From positions 81,907 through 145,906 of the forward strand of contig JAJDBF010000011.1 in assembly GCA_029261535.1 (NCBI GenBank): DNA of 64,000 nt, read 5' to 3'. The translations under genes were made by a program, and so were the position numbers. The notes below the pieces were generated by a model, which was not told where the DNA came from, searched no databases, and was given only the letters and a program-made list of their open reading frames with translations. Every line of letters begins with the position of its first letter. Position 1 is the first letter of the stretch. Shown here piece after piece: positions 60,507 to 64,000 of the stretch. The stretch comes from Nitrospinaceae bacterium. GTDB taxonomy: Bacteria > Nitrospinota > Nitrospinia > Nitrospinales > Nitrospinaceae.

Positions 60507-62930
60507 TTGAACCTAAATTTTTTGAAATATTCGGTGACGGCAAAAATTTTAGGAGGGATTCTACTGGGGATGCTTTTGCCTGGTCTTCCAGACAATGCCA
60601 ATGCGGAAAGTTTAGAACAATTATTAATGCCGGGACCTGTCATTGAAGGGCACGCGAATATTGAAAACGAATGCTCTAAATGTCACTCATTATTTGAAAA
60701 AAAATCTCAGACACGGCAATGCGGCAATTGCCATAAAACAGTTGCTGAAGACATCAGGCAAAGTCGTGGATTTCACGGATTGAAGCCAGGGCTTGCCAAA
60801 AAAGAATGCCGTTATTGTCATACGGACCATGAAGGGCGGGAGGCGGATATTATTAAACTGGATCTGGAAGCATTTGATCATAGGTTGACAGACTTCGCTT
60901 TAAAAGGAGGTCATAGGGCCGTCAAATGTGAACAGTGCCACGCTTCGGGGAAAAAGTTTAAGGAAGCTCGGGTTGTCTGCTTCTCTTGTCATGAGGGGGA
61001 TGATCGTCATCAAAAAAGGTTGGGAACAACATGTAGCGATTGTCATAGTGAAAAAGCCTGGAGTGATGCAAGTTTTAATCATTCTAAAAAAACGAAATTC
61101 CCGCTTAAAGGATCCCATAGAAAATTACATTGCGATAGTTGTCATCCAAATGAAAATTATAAAAAGACTCCCACCACTTGTGTTAGTTGCCACCTGTTAA
61201 ACGATATTCATCATGGAGAATTGGGAGAAAAGTGCGGAAAATGCCACCGACCAGAACGATGGAAAAGTGTTGGCTTCGATCATGGCAGAAATACCAAGTT
61301 CCCTCTAAAGGAAAGTCACGCCAAATTAAAGTGCAAGAACTGCCACCATGGGAACCCTGAAAAGGAAAAATTAAAAAAGGAATGTGTCTACTGTCATCAG
61401 GACGATGATGAGCACAAGGGTAGCTTTGGAAAGGAATGCAAGAGTTGCCACAATTCAAGAACCTGGGGTCAGGTTGTTTTTAATCACGACCGTGATACGA
61501 AATTTAAACTGTCAGGCTCTCATGCCCGTCGCCAGTGCCACGATTGTCACAAGGGAATTCCGGAAAAAGAAAAACTTAAATCCCAATGTTTCGACTGCCA
61601 CAAAATGGATGATGTGCATAAAGGGCAGGAAGGGATGAAGTGTGACAAGTGTCACAATCAAAATGCCTGGCGGGAGGATGTTAAATTTGATCATGGCAAG
61701 ACCCGGTTTCCCTTGACTGGGAACCACAATCGCACCACCTGCGAAGGATGTCATCTGGGAGCCGAATATAAAAATGCCTCAATAGAGTGTGTCGATTGTC
61801 ACCTGAAACAGGACTATCACCGTGGGCGAATGCCGGTCAAATGTGATAAATGCCATAGCCCAAAGGGCTGGGAATTTACCGAGTTTCAGCATGGCAAGCA
61901 AACTGAGTTTGCCTTAAAAGGAGCCCATAAATCCACTGATTGTCATCTTTGCCATACCAGGCGATACAATAAGGAAGTCAAGCTTTCTCAAAAATGTATT
62001 GATTGCCATCAACAGGACGATGTGCACAAAAGTCAGCAGGGAAAGGAATGCGGTAAATGCCACAATCAAGGTAACTGGGAGAAAGAGGTCAAGTTTGATC
62101 ATAATTTGACACGGTTTCCGCTGATAGGATTGCATACCATCATTACTTGCGAGGATTGCCATCTTTCTTCCGAGTTTAAAAATATAAAGTCCGGGTGTGT
62201 TGATTGCCATAAAAATAATGACCCTCACAAAAAAAGATTAGGCACCGGTTGTGGCCTGTGTCACAGCCCGGAAGGATGGAGCTTATGGAAATTTGAACAT
62301 CAACGCCAAACTGAATTCCAGTTAAAAGGTGTTCATAAAAAGCTTGACTGCCTTTTGTGTCATACGGAACCCTTAAATACAGAATTGAAAATGGAAAAAG
62401 CCTGTTATGGATGCCATAAGGCAGACGACATCCATAAAGGGGAAGAAGGAAAGTATTGCCAGGAATGCCACAATGAAACTACCTGGGAAGAGGAAACCCG
62501 CTTCGATCACGATTTAACATCTTTCCCGCTAATCGGAATTCACGCCATAACTGCCTGCGAAAACTGTCATGTCTCTTCCCAGTTCAAGTCAGTTGAGTCT
62601 ACCTGTGTAAGTTGTCATCGCCAGGACGACACGCACAAAAAACGCCTGGGACCGCGCTGTGAAACCTGTCACACACCCAATCATTGGAGCCTTTGGGAAT
62701 TTAATCACAATTCTCAAACCAGGTTTAAATTGAATGGGGCTCATAAAGGGTTGGATTGTCTGGGATGCCACCGGCAGGAAGTTGAAACTAAAATCGAGGT
62801 GTCGCAACTTTGCATTTCCTGCCATCAGGCCGATGATGTCCATCGCGGAAAATTTGGGCGGCAATGCGAGAGATGTCATGTGGCGAAATCTTTCAAAGAA
62901 ATAAATATTCAGCGTTGGAGGGATAATTGA
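60507..62930 (+). CDS. 33-haem cytochrome c
   Basis: An 807-residue protein with TTG start at 60507 behind AAGGAA, and an N-terminal signal sequence (ILGGILLGMLLPGLPDNANA). I count 33 CxxCH motifs. From about residue 160 the chain is a repeat of roughly 70 residues with three haem sites each: D-x-H-K...GxxCxxCH, a W...F-D/N-H...T-x-F-x-L-x-G-x-H linker, CxxCH and CxxCH-xx-D-D. The DxH(K/R/H) start of the unit occurs ten times. Distal His ligands are abundant. Related to cytochrome c3/c7-type chains; a periplasmic or surface electron wire. The stop overlaps the next cytochrome start (TTGA, 62927-62930). Confidence 0.93.
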   Translation: MNLNFLKYSVTAKILGGILLGMLLPGLPDNANAESLEQLLMPGPVIEGHANIENECSKCHSLFEKKSQTRQCGNCHKTVAEDIRQSRGFHGLKPGLAKKECRYCHTDHEGREADIIKLDLEAFDHRLTDFALKGGHRAVKCEQCHASGKKFKEARVVCFSCHEGDDRHQKRLGTTCSDCHSEKAWSDASFNHSKKTKFPLKGSHRKLHCDSCHPNENYKKTPTTCVSCHLLNDIHHGELGEKCGKCHRPERWKSVGFDHGRNTKFPLKESHAKLKCKNCHHGNPEKEKLKKECVYCHQDDDEHKGSFGKECKSCHNSRTWGQVVFNHDRDTKFKLSGSHARRQCHDCHKGIPEKEKLKSQCFDCHKMDDVHKGQEGMKCDKCHNQNAWREDVKFDHGKTRFPLTGNHNRTTCEGCHLGAEYKNASIECVDCHLKQDYHRGRMPVKCDKCHSPKGWEFTEFQHGKQTEFALKGAHKSTDCHLCHTRRYNKEVKLSQKCIDCHQQDDVHKSQQGKECGKCHNQGNWEKEVKFDHNLTRFPLIGLHTIITCEDCHLSSEFKNIKSGCVDCHKNNDPHKKRLGTGCGLCHSPEGWSLWKFEHQRQTEFQLKGVHKKLDCLLCHTEPLNTELKMEKACYGCHKADDIHKGEEGKYCQECHNETTWEEETRFDHDLTSFPLIGIHAITACENCHVSSQFKSVESTCVSCHRQDDTHKKRLGPRCETCHTPNHWSLWEFNHNSQTRFKLNGAHKGLDCLGCHRQEVETKIEVSQLCISCHQADDVHRGKFGRQCERCHVAKSFKEINIQRWRDN

Positions 62931-64000
62931 AATCCCTCATTAACCATCTCGTAAAAACACTATCCTGCCACGAAACTCCTTTGATTTCTTCGAGGAATGT
63001 TGGACAGGCTATCTTTTTTTTCGGGATGATTTTCATCTCCTGGTTTTTGATTCAAAGTCCAACCGTTGCCGCAAAAACTCATGATGGGCTTCCTGCTATA
63101 TCACAGAAATCGAATAAAGCATCGTCCAACATAATGGTTGCCGGTATATTTGATTTCCTGCTTGGTGAAGATGATGAGGATAAGCCAGATAAGGTTTCAG
63201 AAAATCAGGGTTTTAATGATCGAGAAGATGAACTCCAGCCGCAAAACAAAATCTCGGTGTCAGATGATTCTTACAAAGAAGAGGATTGGAAAAGCTCCTC
63301 AAGTTTTGATCATTTCAATACAGGGTTTTCTTTAACGGGCGCACATTTAAGGGTTAAATGTGAAGTTTGTCATATACGGGGAGTATTTAAGGGCACTTCA
63401 TCTAAATGCTCCTTTTGCCATGACCGCGGCGGACAGATCGGTGCTTCTTCAAAATCTCCCAATCACATAAAGACCACCCAGTCTTGCAATGCCTGTCACA
63501 CAGCAGGAACCTGGGTTACGGTAGTTAAGGTTGATCATAATTTTGTGACCGGTACCTGCCAGAGCTGTCACAACGGGACCGTGGCTACTGGAAAATCCAC
63601 GAACCACATTCCGACGAATAACGAGTGTGGCTCCTGCCACACGCCGACCACCTGGAGCTCAACCACCTTCAGTCATTCGGGGATCACAGCGAACTGTGTC
63701 AGTTGTCATAATGGAACGATTGAGCCGGGTAAAAACGCGACTCATATCAATACGACCAACACCTGTGAAGATTGTCATAATACGAATGACTGGTCACCTG
63801 TTACAAGAGTTGATCACTCGGCGGTGACCGGTACCTGCCAGAGCTGTCACAACGGGACTGTGGCTACTGGAAAATCCACGAACCACATTCCGACGAATAA
63901 CGAGTGTGGCTCCTGCCACACGCCGACCACCTGGAGCTCAACCACCTTCAGTCATTCGGGGATCACAGCGAACTGCACCAGTTGTCATAATGGAACGATT
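62927..64000 (+). CDS. Multihaem cytochrome c, repeat-rich, partial (runs off right edge)
   Basis: TTG 62927 is preceded by GGAGG at 5 bp and overlaps the previous stop by 4 bp. The frame stays open for 358 codons to the window edge. A membrane or signal helix lies at about 25-43 (AIFFFGMIFISWFLIQSPTVAA), followed by an acidic linker (EDDEDKPDK) and ten CxxCH motifs so far. The first haem pair resembles the units of the 33-haem protein; from about residue 180 a Geobacter-like unit takes over (CxxCHNGT...GKxxxHIxTxxxCxxCHxxxxW). The DNA of the last unit nearly repeats an earlier one. The C-terminus is unknown. Confidence 0.85.
   Translation, partial: MKSLINHLVKTLSCHETPLISSRNVGQAIFFFGMIFISWFLIQSPTVAAKTHDGLPAISQKSNKASSNIMVAGIFDFLLGEDDEDKPDKVSENQGFNDREDELQPQNKISVSDDSYKEEDWKSSSSFDHFNTGFSLTGAHLRVKCEVCHIRGVFKGTSSKCSFCHDRGGQIGASSKSPNHIKTTQSCNACHTAGTWVTVVKVDHNFVTGTCQSCHNGTVATGKSTNHIPTNNECGSCHTPTTWSSTTFSHSGITANCVSCHNGTIEPGKNATHINTTNTCEDCHNTNDWSPVTRVDHSAVTGTCQSCHNGTVATGKSTNHIPTNNECGSCHTPTTWSSTTFSHSGITANCTSCHNGTI
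63545..64000 (+). repeat. 279-bp tandem repeat in the cytochrome gene
   Basis: The sequence starting GTGACCGGTACC at 63545 recurs at 63824, a period of 279 bp (93 codons, three haem motifs per period). Over the 177 bp of the second copy inside the window I see only about three or four base differences, including synonymous ones. The array continues beyond the right edge. Confidence 0.9.

Noticed and set aside
63545..64000. CRISPR-like regular repeats
   Set aside because: The 279-bp period lies inside an open cytochrome frame with CxxCH in each unit; no spacers.
52397..64000. A third attachment repeat delimiting a second island
   Set aside because: Scanning for the tRNA T-arm core (GGGGTTCGATCCCCC) found no further copy in the window.

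Overview
The window is chromosomal DNA from a Gram-negative bacterium: it has LPS/O-antigen sugar genes, an RND efflux pump, a lipoprotein-type adaptor and c-type multihaem cytochromes. The mix of surface-glycan genes, TMTC-like TPR membrane proteins, an ATP-grasp/alpha-E/transglutaminase cluster and very large multihaem cytochromes is compatible with Nitrospinota or a deltaproteobacterium-like lineage. That placement is a low-confidence inference; no rRNA or other taxonomic marker is present.

Region 1 (1-27964) is a surface-polysaccharide locus. It holds a partial Wzx-type flippase, sugar epimerases and dehydratases, an O-antigen ligase/polymerase-like protein, manC, gmhA, rmlA and rmlB, a WecA/MraY-type initiating transferase, three glycosyltransferases and two tandem TMTC-like membrane TPR proteins; nadE sits among them. 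Two nucleotide-sugar routes can be read. One is a WbpA/WbpB/WbpE/WbpD set for UDP-2,3-diacetamido-glucuronate; here WbpB and WbpD are fused, and WbpE carries a degenerate PIN domain at its N-terminus. The other is a CapE/RmlD-like/CapF set for an L-configured UDP-N-acetyl-6-deoxyhexose. No 2-epimerase (WbpI/CapG type) and no rmlC is visible.

Region 2 (28114-38936) is ordinary core and accessory content: a small charged protein, a SUMF1-domain exported protein, an acyl-CoA synthetase-like enzyme, a two-gene RND efflux operon behind a good promoter, an odd L7/L12-like membrane protein, an RluA-type pseudouridine synthase and a DUF502 protein.

Region 3 (39192-51231) is an integrated island. A tRNA-Ala(GGC) gene at 39192-39264 is followed 11.9 kb later by a second copy of its 3' half plus terminator. 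The 109-bp direct repeat has two mismatches and is the expected footprint of integration into a tRNA gene. Cargo: circularly permuted ATP-grasp, alpha-E, transglutaminase/DUF2126 and GATase-like/transglutaminase genes; a broken ORF; and a DM13 plus Rieske-TPP-enzyme pair. No integrase lies inside. Just beyond the distal repeat is an integrase gene cut by a decayed IS3-family element, so a second island or its remnant abuts the first.

Region 4 (52521-64000) is visibly more AT-rich. It encodes a CcmI-like TPR protein, a membrane-anchored ferredoxin/flavin oxidoreductase, a 1254-residue Sel1/ankyrin protein made of three 281-residue modules, a di-haem b-type membrane protein, a 33-haem cytochrome c and a second multihaem cytochrome (at least 10 haems, nearly identical 279-bp repeats) that runs off the window. 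The last five genes are closely spaced and look like one electron-transfer operon from an NAD(P)H/FeS module through cytochrome b to periplasmic or extracellular haem wires.
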